A stretch of DNA of 52,318 bases from Bacteroidota bacterium (GTDB lineage: Bacteria; Bacteroidota; Bacteroidia; CAILMK01; JAAYUY01). The stretch spans positions 1 to 52,318 of the forward strand of contig JADHTG010000017.1 of assembly GCA_016776505.1 (NCBI GenBank), read 5' to 3'. Both the position numbers and the translations under genes were made by a program. Positions 24,183 through 32,461 of this stretch are shown here, one piece after another; position 1 is the stretch's first letter; every line of letters begins with the position of its first letter. A model generated the notes under the pieces. It was not told the DNA's origin. It saw nothing but the letters and a program-made list of their open reading frames with translations, and did no database searches.

Positions 24183-25988
24183 TTACAACAACCCCCCATT
24201 CTTAAATATCTCCAACTGAACGTCAGAAAATTTATTAATAGTAGTTGTTTTGTTGTTTTTCAAATTGGTGAGTTTTCCTGTAATAAAATCCAGCCTTATT
24301 GTATCACCATCCTGCAAATCAATTTCTTTTAGAATAGCAGGATCATAGATAAAAATGGGCATGGCGGCATTAATGGCATTGCGTTCGTAAATGGCTCCAT
24401 AGGATTCAGCTAAAATGCAGGAAATACCAAGAGAAGCAAAACAATCCACTGCTTGTTGCCTCGAACTTCCTGCCCCAAAATTTTTGGAAGTAAGAATAAT
24501 ATCTCCTTCTTTGGCTTTTTTTGAGAAATCTTCATAACCTTTCAGGTTGTCGAAGGAATACTGCCCCATTAAATTAATATCTGTAATTGCCAGATAGCGA
24601 TTATGAAAAATCATATCCGTATCTATATTATCCTGTAGAATGATCCAAACCCTGCCTTCAACAACGGTTTTCTTATCGCTTCCAACTTTATCCTTCAATT
24701 TTGCAGAAGGCTTCATTGTTTCCTTTTTTATAAATAGTGCAGGTTTTGAAGGAATATCATCTGCCGTAGTGATATGACCTGCTATCGCTGAGGCTGCAAC
24801 AACTGACGGTGAGGCAAGATACACATAGCCTTTTCCCTGTTTGCCTGCAAAATTCCGGTTTCCTGTACTTAATGTCACTTCTTCAGGTCCGTTTTGCCCC
24901 ACCTGTCCGGCAGCACATCCTGCACATCCTGCATTAGAAACCATGGCACCGGCATCTTTGAAGATTTTTATCAAACCTTCCTGTAAAGCTTGCTGCCAGA
25001 TATCATTAGTAGAAGGAACAATTTTAAGCACAACTCCTGGAGCTACCTTATTCCCCTTGAGAATAGAAGCCGTTGTTCGCAAATCTTCCATACGTCCATT
25101 GGTACAACTGCCAATAAAAGCGGAGTCAATTTTGATTCCTTTGACTTCATTGATGTCTGTATCATCGTCAGGATTGCCTGGTTTTGCAATCATGGGAATG
25201 AATTTGGACAGATCAACTTCAAAAACCTCCTGGTAATGTGCATCAGAATCAGCCTGAAGAAGTTCTATTTTTCTTCCTGTTTTTTCTTCGCAGTAGTTCA
25301 GAATTTCTTGTGAAGGGGTGAAAAGTATAATAATCGCTCCCATTTCCGTGGCCATAGATGAGATAGTGATTCTTTCATCCAAAGTGAAGCTACCCACTTC
25401 GTCTCCGTAAATTTCAACAGAATAGCCTAAAAGTTTATTTGCTCCAAAAATTGAAAGCAGGTTGAGTACTATATCTTTTGCTGAGATATTAGATGGCCTG
25501 TGACCATTCAGATTGATTTTTACAGAATGAGGTACTTTGAACCAAACTGCTCCCTTGGCCCAGGCAGCAGCAATATCCTGGTCACCCATTCCCTGCCCGA
25601 AGGAACCAATCGCCCCCATAATGTTGGCATGTGAATCTGTAGAAACAAAAGTGCTTCCTGGCCATGCAAGTCCATGATCAATGGCTATATGGGTGCCAAT
25701 TCCTGCATCAATATCGTAGACTTTGATGTTGTTTTCACGGGCATACCTGCGGCAAAAATGCTGGTTGGCAGCATACAACTGATCAGACCCCCCGGGATTG
25801 CAATCGAAAGTAAAAACAGTTTTTGTTGGATCTGCAACTGACAGTCCGTTTTCCAGGAGGTTTTTTACCACATTGGCTCCTCCAAAATCACGTGCAGCAC
25901 GTGCATCAATATACACATCAATGATTTCACCAGCTTTGACCAACTCTTTGTTCGAATGCCCGGCAAGAATTTTTTCTATAAGATTCAT
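24183..25988 (-). CDS. Fused aconitase-family hydratase (second copy)
   Basis: The start at 25988 (MNLIEKILAGHSNKEL) is preferred over an upstream ATG at 26036, which would add an unrelated basic stretch. The ~601-residue protein fuses large and swivel domains. Cysteines for the 4Fe-4S cluster appear in GSCTNGRMEDLR and AGCAGCAAGQVGQNG. The swivel part has NFGAGSSRQQAVDCF and YGAIYERNAINAAMP. These loops differ clearly from the first copy (AIYERNAIN versus IFYRSSIN), so the two enzymes probably use different substrates or directions. It lies downstream of the HD and dehydrogenase genes. Confidence 0.85.
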   Translation of the reverse strand: MNLIEKILAGHSNKELVKAGEIIDVYIDARAARDFGGANVVKNLLENGLSVADPTKTVFTFDCNPGGSDQLYAANQHFCRRYARENNIKVYDIDAGIGTHIAIDHGLAWPGSTFVSTDSHANIMGAIGSFGQGMGDQDIAAAWAKGAVWFKVPHSVKINLNGHRPSNISAKDIVLNLLSIFGANKLLGYSVEIYGDEVGSFTLDERITISSMATEMGAIIILFTPSQEILNYCEEKTGRKIELLQADSDAHYQEVFEVDLSKFIPMIAKPGNPDDDTDINEVKGIKIDSAFIGSCTNGRMEDLRTTASILKGNKVAPGVVLKIVPSTNDIWQQALQEGLIKIFKDAGAMVSNAGCAGCAAGQVGQNGPEEVTLSTGNRNFAGKQGKGYVYLASPSVVAASAIAGHITTADDIPSKPALFIKKETMKPSAKLKDKVGSDKKTVVEGRVWIILQDNIDTDMIFHNRYLAITDINLMGQYSFDNLKGYEDFSKKAKEGDIILTSKNFGAGSSRQQAVDCFASLGISCILAESYGAIYERNAINAAMPIFIYDPAILKEIDLQDGDTIRLDFITGKLTNLKNNKTTTINKFSDVQLEIFKNGGLL

Positions 25989-26040
25989 GTTGTTAATTTT
26001 TAATGATTTAATTATGAATCCACACTTTAAAGTCAATTTT

Positions 26041-26134
26041 TACCACCAAGGCACGAAAACACCAAGAATTCACTAAGCTTTTATCTCAGATTAGCAGACC
26101 TTTGTGCAACTTTTGCCTTGGAGTCTTAGTGGCA
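26041..26134. repeat. Empty inverted-repeat element related to the GxxExxY insertion
   Basis: The left arm at 26041-26077 (TACCACCAAGGCACGAAAAC, then CACTAAG) and the right arm at 26100-26134 (CTTTGTGC...TTAGTGGCA) are inverted copies of the repeat family that flanks the GxxExxY gene at 3391-3855. Only 22 nt separate the arms here, and no gene lies inside. The element sits between the HD-domain gene and the second hydratase gene. Confidence 0.6.
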
Positions 26135-26179
26135 TTTTTATTAGCTTGGACTCATTAATTCTTGATTTTCAACCAGGCT

Positions 26180-26749
26180 TTACTTCAATCTATCCCTGAA
26201 AGGTTCAAATGTCATAAAATCAGCATGGTGCACGACAAAAGCTTCAGTGGTTCTTTTCACCATATCACCTTCACCTGCATGGGTAGCAATGATGTGGCAA
26301 ACTTCGGCAGTAACGCCACATTTCTCAGCTAATGAAACACCTGAAAAAGGATGACGCAGGTATTTTCCATATTTCCCCTGGACTGATTTTCCATCTTTCA
26401 ATTCATATTCAAGTAATTTGCCCACATCAGCCAGGATGGCACCGGCAATAAGAACATCCATATTAACCGGCAAATCGTCTTTGAAAAATTTATTCATCTG
26501 CTCGCCACAATCCTTTGCAATATGCACCACAGCTCGTTTATGTCCCATAAAAGTGACTTTCAGATCCGGGCCACAAAGAAGCGTAAAGGGAATTGTATTT
26601 AAATCATCCACGTTGAGAACACTTTGCTGTAAAGCCAATGCCCAGGTATTTGTAGTTGTTTCCCTTAATGATTCATTTTTAATCCATTCAAGTTCAGGCC
26701 ATAATTGCCTGGCTTTTTCCTGAAATTCAGGTTTAATGTTATTTTCCAT
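26180..26749 (-). CDS. HD-domain protein with altered HD motif
   Basis: The 189-residue protein shows an HD-superfamily layout: HKRAVVHIAKDCGEQM (first metal-ligand His), then GAILADVGKLLEYEL where HDxGK is expected, then HPFSGVSLAEKCG, IIATHAGEG and VVHHADFMTF. The second motif reads ADVGK, so the His of the HD pair is replaced by Ala while Asp remains. It may be a weakened hydrolase or a regulatory binding protein. It starts 8 nt after the dehydrogenase stop, inside the run encoding two hydratases and an oxoacid oxidoreductase, so it is likely linked to that pathway. Confidence 0.75.
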   Translation of the reverse strand: MENNIKPEFQEKARQLWPELEWIKNESLRETTTNTWALALQQSVLNVDDLNTIPFTLLCGPDLKVTFMGHKRAVVHIAKDCGEQMNKFFKDDLPVNMDVLIAGAILADVGKLLEYELKDGKSVQGKYGKYLRHPFSGVSLAEKCGVTAEVCHIIATHAGEGDMVKRTTEAFVVHHADFMTFEPFRDRLK

Positions 26750-26757
26750 AATGGTAT

Positions 26758-27948
26758 TTATTTCAGTTTTGCAATAATAGCATCAGCCATTTGAGCTGTA
26801 GATGCAGCCCCTTTAAGAATTACTTCCGGGGAACCTGACAACTTCATCATATCATATGCTTTCACTTTTCCTTCAGCAATCACTTCTGTTACAGCATTTC
26901 GGATATTGTTTGCAATGGAATTTTCGCCAATATGCTCAAGCATCATAACTGCTGAAAGTACCATGGCAATAGGGTTTACAATTGAAACTTCATAATCTGC
27001 ATATTTTGGAGCAGAACCGTGGGTGGGTTCGAAAACAGCGACCTCTTTCCCTATATTGGCGCTGCAGGCAAACCCCAATCCTCCAACCAATCCGGCAAAT
27101 CCATCTGAAACAATGTCCCCGAACATGTTGCCGGCTACAATCACATTGTACTTTTCAGGATTTTTGGTCAGCCACATCATTTGGGCATCAATGTTTACAT
27201 TTTCTACCCAGATATCGGGATATTCATTCTTTGACATGTCCTGAGCTATCTTCAGCATCATGCCAGAAGTTTCCCTGATTACGTTGGGCTTCTCACAAAC
27301 TGTTATTTTATCAAAACCCCTCTTTTTTGCATATTCAAAAGCGGCTTTAATAATACGTGTCGTATATTTTTTTGTAAATATCCTTGTAGAAACTGCTAAT
27401 TCTGGTCTTGGACACCAATCAAAATTTTTCTTGAATTTAGGATGAGTCATGAGGGCATCATACACCTGGTCATTTGGGTTTGTCCACTCAACACCGCCAT
27501 ATAAACCTTCTGTATTTTGACGAAAGATCATCACATCAACTTCAGGTTCTACAATTGAATCTCCGAGTCCTTTTTTGATAAAATTCAGCGGATTGCCCAC
27601 AAAGGTTTTACAAGGCCTCATACAAATATTCAGGTCAAAAAGTTGCCGCATGGATACAATAGGACTGTAATACTGAAAACCTTTTCCCTCCAGAGCAGGT
27701 GAAAGTTCGCTGGCTGCTTTGTCTTTTGGTTTGGACGTTATGGCTCCAAAAAGTCCGATTTTATGTTCTTCAAGCAATTTGATGGTTCTGTCAGGGAGAG
27801 GGTTTCCTTCATTACACCAAAAATCCCAACCAATATCTCCATTTACATAATCAGCATCAAAGCCGGCTGCTTCCAGCACCCGTATACATTCATTTAAAAC
27901 TGCTTTTCCTATGCCATCTCCGGGCATTGCTACGATTGTCCTTTTCAT
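26758..27948 (-). CDS. Isocitrate/isopropylmalate-type dehydrogenase
   Basis: The start at 27948 (MKRTIVAMPGDGIGK) places the nucleotide-binding start correctly, giving 396 residues; an upstream ATG at 27993 would add a non-homologous leader. Family motifs are FRQNTEGLYGGVEW, VCEKPNVIRETSG, the metal-binding NIDAQMMWL, NMFGDIVSDGFAGLVGG and EPTHGSAPKYADYE. The KY pair in the last motif occurs in NADP-dependent isocitrate dehydrogenases, though specificity is not secure. With two aconitase-like hydratases and an oxoacid:ferredoxin oxidoreductase in the same run, isocitrate to 2-oxoglutarate is the simplest reading; a homologous longer oxoacid is possible. Confidence 0.83.
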   Translation of the reverse strand: MKRTIVAMPGDGIGKAVLNECIRVLEAAGFDADYVNGDIGWDFWCNEGNPLPDRTIKLLEEHKIGLFGAITSKPKDKAASELSPALEGKGFQYYSPIVSMRQLFDLNICMRPCKTFVGNPLNFIKKGLGDSIVEPEVDVMIFRQNTEGLYGGVEWTNPNDQVYDALMTHPKFKKNFDWCPRPELAVSTRIFTKKYTTRIIKAAFEYAKKRGFDKITVCEKPNVIRETSGMMLKIAQDMSKNEYPDIWVENVNIDAQMMWLTKNPEKYNVIVAGNMFGDIVSDGFAGLVGGLGFACSANIGKEVAVFEPTHGSAPKYADYEVSIVNPIAMVLSAVMMLEHIGENSIANNIRNAVTEVIAEGKVKAYDMMKLSGSPEVILKGAASTAQMADAIIAKLK

Positions 27949-28025
27949 GTGTTTCAATTTATCATTTTTAGTTATTTTGATTCCATATACCATATTCCGC
28001 TATTCCCCTTTTTGTAATAGAAGTA

Positions 28026-29288
28026 TTAAAAATCCAGCATCTTAGCTATATCCAGTTTTTTTGAAATTTTACTTTCATTAAAAACATCTACCAGGGAATC
28101 GATTGGAATAAGCTCACTATTTTTCAAATAATAAAAAATGCTGTATATGGAAGAATTCCTGATTCCCACTTTTTCGCGGAATGGAAATGCAGAAACTTCA
28201 GCCTTTGTTTCAGGTATCTCCAGGCTGCTGTCTATAAGCAACTTTCCACCAGACATATTCCTAATTGTATTTCTGGCATAATCTAATCCATCCTGTGAAG
28301 TTACGCAAACAACATCAGGATTTGGAGAACCTGTATAAAGAATTTCATCCGGTGAAAGAATGATTTCTGCTGCTGAAAAACCGACTCCAACGGTTACTGG
28401 ATAACTCCCTTTTTTGGTGGCGTGTAATCCTGATAACATACCTGCCTTGAGTAAGAATTCAGCTGCTACCTGCGTCCCTTCTCCAGCTGATCCGCACAAC
28501 ATGAAGCGCAAAGGTTTTTTGAGTTTGTTTTCATATTTTGTCGGAATGGCATCCTCTTTACTGAACAGGCTTTTTCTGTTTTCTTTTATTTCTGTTTGAT
28601 AAAAACTGTTTTTGTTATCAGCAAATACTTTGATCTCCAAACCAGCTTCCTCAACCAGTTTTGACAGCTTCATTCCCGGGTTTGATTTAACACCATAACT
28701 CGGACAAATTTCCATGACTTCCACCAACGAAAACCCTTTTTTGGAAAATGCTTCAGTAAGCTGAGCAGAAAAATCACCGATACCCATCACCCGGCTCACA
28801 TAGGAAGCTCCAGCAGCGGCAATTAATTTGCAAATATCATATCCCGCTTCTTTTGCTCCTTCAGGCAAAGTGGGTGTTTTGAATCCAAAAGGGGTAAATT
28901 CGCTGGGTTGGCCACCGGTCATGCCATACAGCATATTGTTATGGATGAGAACGGTCATGTTGAATCCGTTGTGTGCTGCATCTATCAAATGTTGCATCCC
29001 GATTGTTGCTCCACCGTCACCGATAAAAACAATCACTTTTTTATTGGGATTATTCAATCCTGCAGAGACACCGGATCCAAGAGCCACCGACCGACCGTGA
29101 AGACCATGAACTGTATGGGTTGTAAAAGATTTATCAATGATTCCATGACAACCGATGTCCGTTACCATGACCACATCCATAGGATCATAATTTAAATTCT
29201 GCAAGGCTTTTTCAGTGTATTGTGCAACCTGGCTATGTCCGCATCCTTTGCAAAATGGAAGTGCTGTGTCTGTTAAAAACTTATTCAT
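28026..29288 (-). CDS. korB: 2-oxoacid:ferredoxin oxidoreductase, fused beta and gamma subunits
   Basis: The first ~265 residues are the TPP-binding beta subunit: FCKGCGHSQVAQ, DIGCHGIIDK, IGDGGATIGMQHL and NNMLYGMTGGQPSE. The C-terminal ~150 residues (from RFMLCGSAGEGTQVAAEFLL) form the gamma domain, usually a separate protein or fused elsewhere. No ferredoxin-type delta domain is present. The enzyme should decarboxylate a 2-oxoacid, make an acyl-CoA and reduce ferredoxin. The preceding alpha-subunit gene overlaps its start by 4 nt. 2-Oxoglutarate is the favoured substrate from context, not from sequence alone. Confidence 0.82.
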   Translation of the reverse strand: MNKFLTDTALPFCKGCGHSQVAQYTEKALQNLNYDPMDVVMVTDIGCHGIIDKSFTTHTVHGLHGRSVALGSGVSAGLNNPNKKVIVFIGDGGATIGMQHLIDAAHNGFNMTVLIHNNMLYGMTGGQPSEFTPFGFKTPTLPEGAKEAGYDICKLIAAAGASYVSRVMGIGDFSAQLTEAFSKKGFSLVEVMEICPSYGVKSNPGMKLSKLVEEAGLEIKVFADNKNSFYQTEIKENRKSLFSKEDAIPTKYENKLKKPLRFMLCGSAGEGTQVAAEFLLKAGMLSGLHATKKGSYPVTVGVGFSAAEIILSPDEILYTGSPNPDVVCVTSQDGLDYARNTIRNMSGGKLLIDSSLEIPETKAEVSAFPFREKVGIRNSSIYSIFYYLKNSELIPIDSLVDVFNESKISKKLDIAKMLDF

Positions 29289-30406
29289 CTGGATATTTCC
29301 TCCATAATTTCTGATGGCGTTATTAATTTGGCTATTCCGTTAACTCCTTTGACTTTATTATTTCCATAAACACCAAAAAGTATTTTCCGGTATTGTCCTC
29401 CCAGGTTTTCCTCTGCGATCACTACTTTCTGGTATTTTTCAATGATCTCGATATAAATGGGGGGAACCGGTAATAAGGTTTTTGGTATCAATAGAGACAC
29501 TTTCTCTCCGTTCTCCCTTAGCGTCTTAATGGCTTCTCGACTTGCAGCAGCTGTAATTCCATAGGCGATTAATAATTTTTCAGCCCCCTCCTGTTTATTG
29601 TATTCATAAAATGTAAACTTGTCGAGGTTGTTGATTATTTTAGACTCCAGTCTTTTCGTGTTGTCCATTCCCGCAGCTGTAGTTCCCTGAATAATTCCAT
29701 CCTGGTTATGTGTGGAAGCGGTTATTCTTACCTGGTGATTCTTGTTGCTGACGGCTAGAAATTCTGGCACCAGGTTTTTACCGGGTTTATAAGGCTGATA
29801 AATAGCTTTCCCTGAATAATAGTTGTTCTTTATGGGTTTTAATAAGGGTAAGCCTGCAATATCAAAGCTTGCCTGAGTCATTACTTCTTCCTTTGAAGTA
29901 AGTAAAATAACCGGGGACCGAAGTTCTACAGCCATTTTTAAAGCTTTGTTCGACATGGTCCAGCAATCTTCCATCTTGCTAATGGATATAGTAGGAAGAG
30001 AAAAACCGCCTGAGATTCCTCCATTCAAAAGGGCCAGGTCTCCCTGAGATCCACAGGTTGCTGTACCTGTGGCGGGTCCCAGTCTTTGTACCAGGACAAC
30101 TACCATAGGCAGTTCCATCATCAGGGCCATATTCACCGATTCCAGCATCAGGGCAAAACCCGGGAAAGAAGTGGCTGTTACAGGAATTTTTCCGGTAGTG
30201 GCAAATCCACACATCCATTGCAAGGTGGTGATTTCATCAGGTGCTGCAATAAAAGTCGGGAAGCGCTTGTGGGAGTAAAGATATAAGAGATTGGCAGGTG
30301 TGATAGGATACCCAATGAAAATATCAGCTCCTGATTGAACCAAAGATTCCACTATTAGTTTTGACCCATCATGCAGGAGGCGGCTTTCCTTTTTGTTAAC
30401 GATCAT
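29285..30406 (-). CDS. korA: 2-oxoacid:ferredoxin oxidoreductase alpha subunit
   Basis: The 373-residue protein has the alpha-subunit features: IGYPITPANLLYLY (domain I), ITTLQWMCGFATTGKIPVTATSFPGFALM, VVLVQRLGPATGTAT, GDLALLNGG and a C-terminal domain II with LLIAYGITAAASREAIKTL and VVIAEENLGGQYRKILF. It starts the minus-strand run and overlaps the beta/gamma gene by four bases (ATGA). The run is divergent from the glutaryl-CoA dehydrogenase gene across about 220 nt, placing a ferredoxin-reducing enzyme directly beside an aromatic degradation cluster, as KorAB does for class I benzoyl-CoA reductases in Thauera. Confidence 0.82.
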   Translation of the reverse strand: MIVNKKESRLLHDGSKLIVESLVQSGADIFIGYPITPANLLYLYSHKRFPTFIAAPDEITTLQWMCGFATTGKIPVTATSFPGFALMLESVNMALMMELPMVVVLVQRLGPATGTATCGSQGDLALLNGGISGGFSLPTISISKMEDCWTMSNKALKMAVELRSPVILLTSKEEVMTQASFDIAGLPLLKPIKNNYYSGKAIYQPYKPGKNLVPEFLAVSNKNHQVRITASTHNQDGIIQGTTAAGMDNTKRLESKIINNLDKFTFYEYNKQEGAEKLLIAYGITAAASREAIKTLRENGEKVSLLIPKTLLPVPPIYIEIIEKYQKVVIAEENLGGQYRKILFGVYGNNKVKGVNGIAKLITPSEIMEEISR

Positions 30407-30534
30407 AATGTACCGTTTTTATAGTTATTTCGACAGCATGTATTTTCCCAAACAGAATTTCAGGCAGCTAAAATAATGAAAAAAATCAAACTATTCCGGC
30501 AATAGTCATTAATGAAAAAGGGATGAAAAATACA

Positions 30535-30565
30535 TTTTAATAAGGCAGGTTTTTCATTACTTTTG
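30535..30565 (+). promoter_or_regulatory. Putative promoter of the glutaryl-CoA dehydrogenase gene and downstream cluster
   Basis: TACTTTTG at 30558-30565 matches the Bacteroidota -7 consensus. TTTT at 30535-30538, 19 nt upstream, is one base from the -33 TTTG. A start of transcription near 30572 would leave a leader of about 50 nt before the ATG at 30625. Confidence 0.5.
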
Positions 30566-30624
30566 CCTTCAAATTACCTTTCCTTCGGTATTGATAAATG
30601 TTAAAAATATGAATTAAATAATAT

Positions 30625-31803
30625 ATGGCATCTATAAATTCTAACGAACCCGATTATTTCCTGCTGGATGAATTTTTAACGGAAGAACATAAAATCATCA
30701 GGTCTGCCATTCGTGATTGGATTGATCGCTCAGTAAAACCCATTATTGAAGACGCAACTGAAAAAGCGAAATTTCCCATGCACTGGGTAAAAGAAATGGC
30801 TGAATTGGGTGTTTACGGACCTTATATTCCTGAAGAATACGGGGGTCTGGGTCTTGATTACATGGCTTACGGGCTTATTATGCAAGAGCTCGAAAAAGGT
30901 GATTCAGGTGTTCGTTCCATGGCTTCTGTTCAGTCATCCCTCGTCATGTATCCAATTTTTACATTTGGAAGTGAAGAGCAAAAGAAAAAATACCTGCCTC
31001 GTCTTGCCAGTGGAGAACTGGTTGGTGCATTTGGATTAACAGAGCCAAATCATGGCTCTGATCCGGGCAGCTTAACCACGAATTTTAAAGACAAGGGAGA
31101 TCATTATCTTTTGAACGGGGCAAAAATGTGGATCACAAATTCACCTATTTCTGATATTGGAATTGTTTGGGCAAAGAATGAACAAGGAATAATTCATGGG
31201 TTGATCGTGGAAAGAGGAATGAAAGGTTATCAAACGCCCACAACACATAAAAAGTGGTCTTTGAGGGCATCCTCCACCGGGGAAATGGTTTTTGACGATG
31301 TCAAGGTTCCGAAAGAAAATCTGTTTCCCGTTACACAAGGATTGAAAGCTCCCATGATGTGTCTCAATTCAGCAAGATATGGCATTGCATGGGGAGTCAT
31401 TGGCGCTGCCATGGAATGCTATAACACAGCATTAAAATACTCGAAAGAGCGGATTCAATTTAATAAACCCATTGCCAGTTTTCAGCTTATACAGAAAAAA
31501 TTGGCTGAAATGCTGACAGAAATTACCAAAGCCCAAATGCTGGCCTGGCGGCTTGGAATGTTAAAAAGTGAAGAAAGAGCGTCTGCTGCTCAAATTTCAA
31601 TGGCCAAAAGAAATAATGTGAAAATGGCACTCGATATTGCAAGAGAATCAAGGCAAATATTGGGAGCGATGGGTATTACCGGTGATTTCCCCATCATACG
31701 ACATTTAATGAATCTCGAATCTGTCATCACCTATGAAGGCACACATGATATGCATTTGCTCATCACAGGCTTTGACATAACAGAAATCAGGGCTTTTTAT
31801 TAA
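30625..31803 (+). CDS. gcdH: Glutaryl-CoA dehydrogenase
   Basis: The 392-residue acyl-CoA dehydrogenase shows the signatures that set the glutaryl-CoA branch apart: GVRSMASVQSSLVMYPI (arginine contacting the glutaryl carboxylate), GAFGLTEPNHGSDPGS, KMWITNSPISDIGIVWAK, LNSARYGIAWGVIGAA, LIQKKLAEMLTEI and YEGTHDMH with catalytic Glu371. It oxidises and decarboxylates glutaryl-CoA to crotonyl-CoA, passing electrons to an ETF-like acceptor. In anaerobic benzoyl-CoA degradation this follows thiolysis of the opened ring product. It is the first gene of the plus-strand cluster. Confidence 0.9.
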   Translation: MASINSNEPDYFLLDEFLTEEHKIIRSAIRDWIDRSVKPIIEDATEKAKFPMHWVKEMAELGVYGPYIPEEYGGLGLDYMAYGLIMQELEKGDSGVRSMASVQSSLVMYPIFTFGSEEQKKKYLPRLASGELVGAFGLTEPNHGSDPGSLTTNFKDKGDHYLLNGAKMWITNSPISDIGIVWAKNEQGIIHGLIVERGMKGYQTPTTHKKWSLRASSTGEMVFDDVKVPKENLFPVTQGLKAPMMCLNSARYGIAWGVIGAAMECYNTALKYSKERIQFNKPIASFQLIQKKLAEMLTEITKAQMLAWRLGMLKSEERASAAQISMAKRNNVKMALDIARESRQILGAMGITGDFPIIRHLMNLESVITYEGTHDMHLLITGFDITEIRAFY

Positions 31804-31862
31804 TGGGATTGAGAAAATGAAAATGAGTCAATTATAGAATTAAGCCCAGAAAATTCACATAT

Positions 31863-32456
31863 ATGGTTAAAAAAGATGTCAGTGTTTTAATTTTAGCTGC
31901 TGGCGAATCGAAGCGGATGAAAACACAAAAGGCTTTTTTAGCTTTCGATAAAAACAGGACATTTTTTGATAAAATTCTGGAAACTTATATTTCATGGGGA
32001 TGCATCCAAATGGTTGCTGTCATCAATAAGCAATTTAAAGAATATGCTAATTGGGAAAAGAAACATATTCCACAATTGACTTTTGTAACAAATGATCATT
32101 TGGAATACGAACGCTTTTATTCTGTAAAAATAGGATTGAATGCCATGAAGGAAACAGATTTTTGTTTTTTGCAGAACATTGACAATCCATTTATTAATTC
32201 GCAGTTGTTGGATCAACTGTATCTTCACAGGTCAGAAGATACACATGTGGTTCCGGTTTACGGTGATCAGGGGGGACATCCTGTATTGTTGAATAATAAA
32301 AGCATAATCCATTTGAAAGCACATCCGGAAAACAGGGCTAATCTTAAAAATGTACTGGGTGAATTAAATTCAAAAAGGTTGCTTGTTAAAGATAAAAGTA
32401 TTTTGATAAATATTAATAATCCCGAAGATTATCGGAAATTAGTTGAGGTAAAATAA
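31863..32456 (+). CDS. MocA/MobA-like molybdopterin nucleotidyltransferase
   Basis: The 197-residue protein has the nucleotidyltransferase opening VLILAAGESKRMKTQKAFL, the acidic FLQNIDNPFI and PVYGDQGGHPVLLNNKSI. This last region parallels MocA/MobA, in which a GHP motif follows. Such enzymes attach CMP or GMP to molybdopterin to mature molybdenum hydroxylases. It lies between glutaryl-CoA dehydrogenase and the XdhC-like gene, directly before the molybdenum hydroxylase subunits, so maturation of that enzyme with the cytosine dinucleotide is the likely job. Confidence 0.78.
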   Translation: MVKKDVSVLILAAGESKRMKTQKAFLAFDKNRTFFDKILETYISWGCIQMVAVINKQFKEYANWEKKHIPQLTFVTNDHLEYERFYSVKIGLNAMKETDFCFLQNIDNPFINSQLLDQLYLHRSEDTHVVPVYGDQGGHPVLLNNKSIIHLKAHPENRANLKNVLGELNSKRLLVKDKSILININNPEDYRKLVEVK

Positions 32457-32461
32457 ATGAA

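Noticed and set aside
21820..27948. Leucine biosynthesis (LeuCD and LeuB) for the hydratases and dehydrogenase
   Set aside because: LeuC and LeuD are normally separate proteins, no leuA lies nearby, there are two fused hydratases, and the run includes an oxoacid:ferredoxin oxidoreductase.
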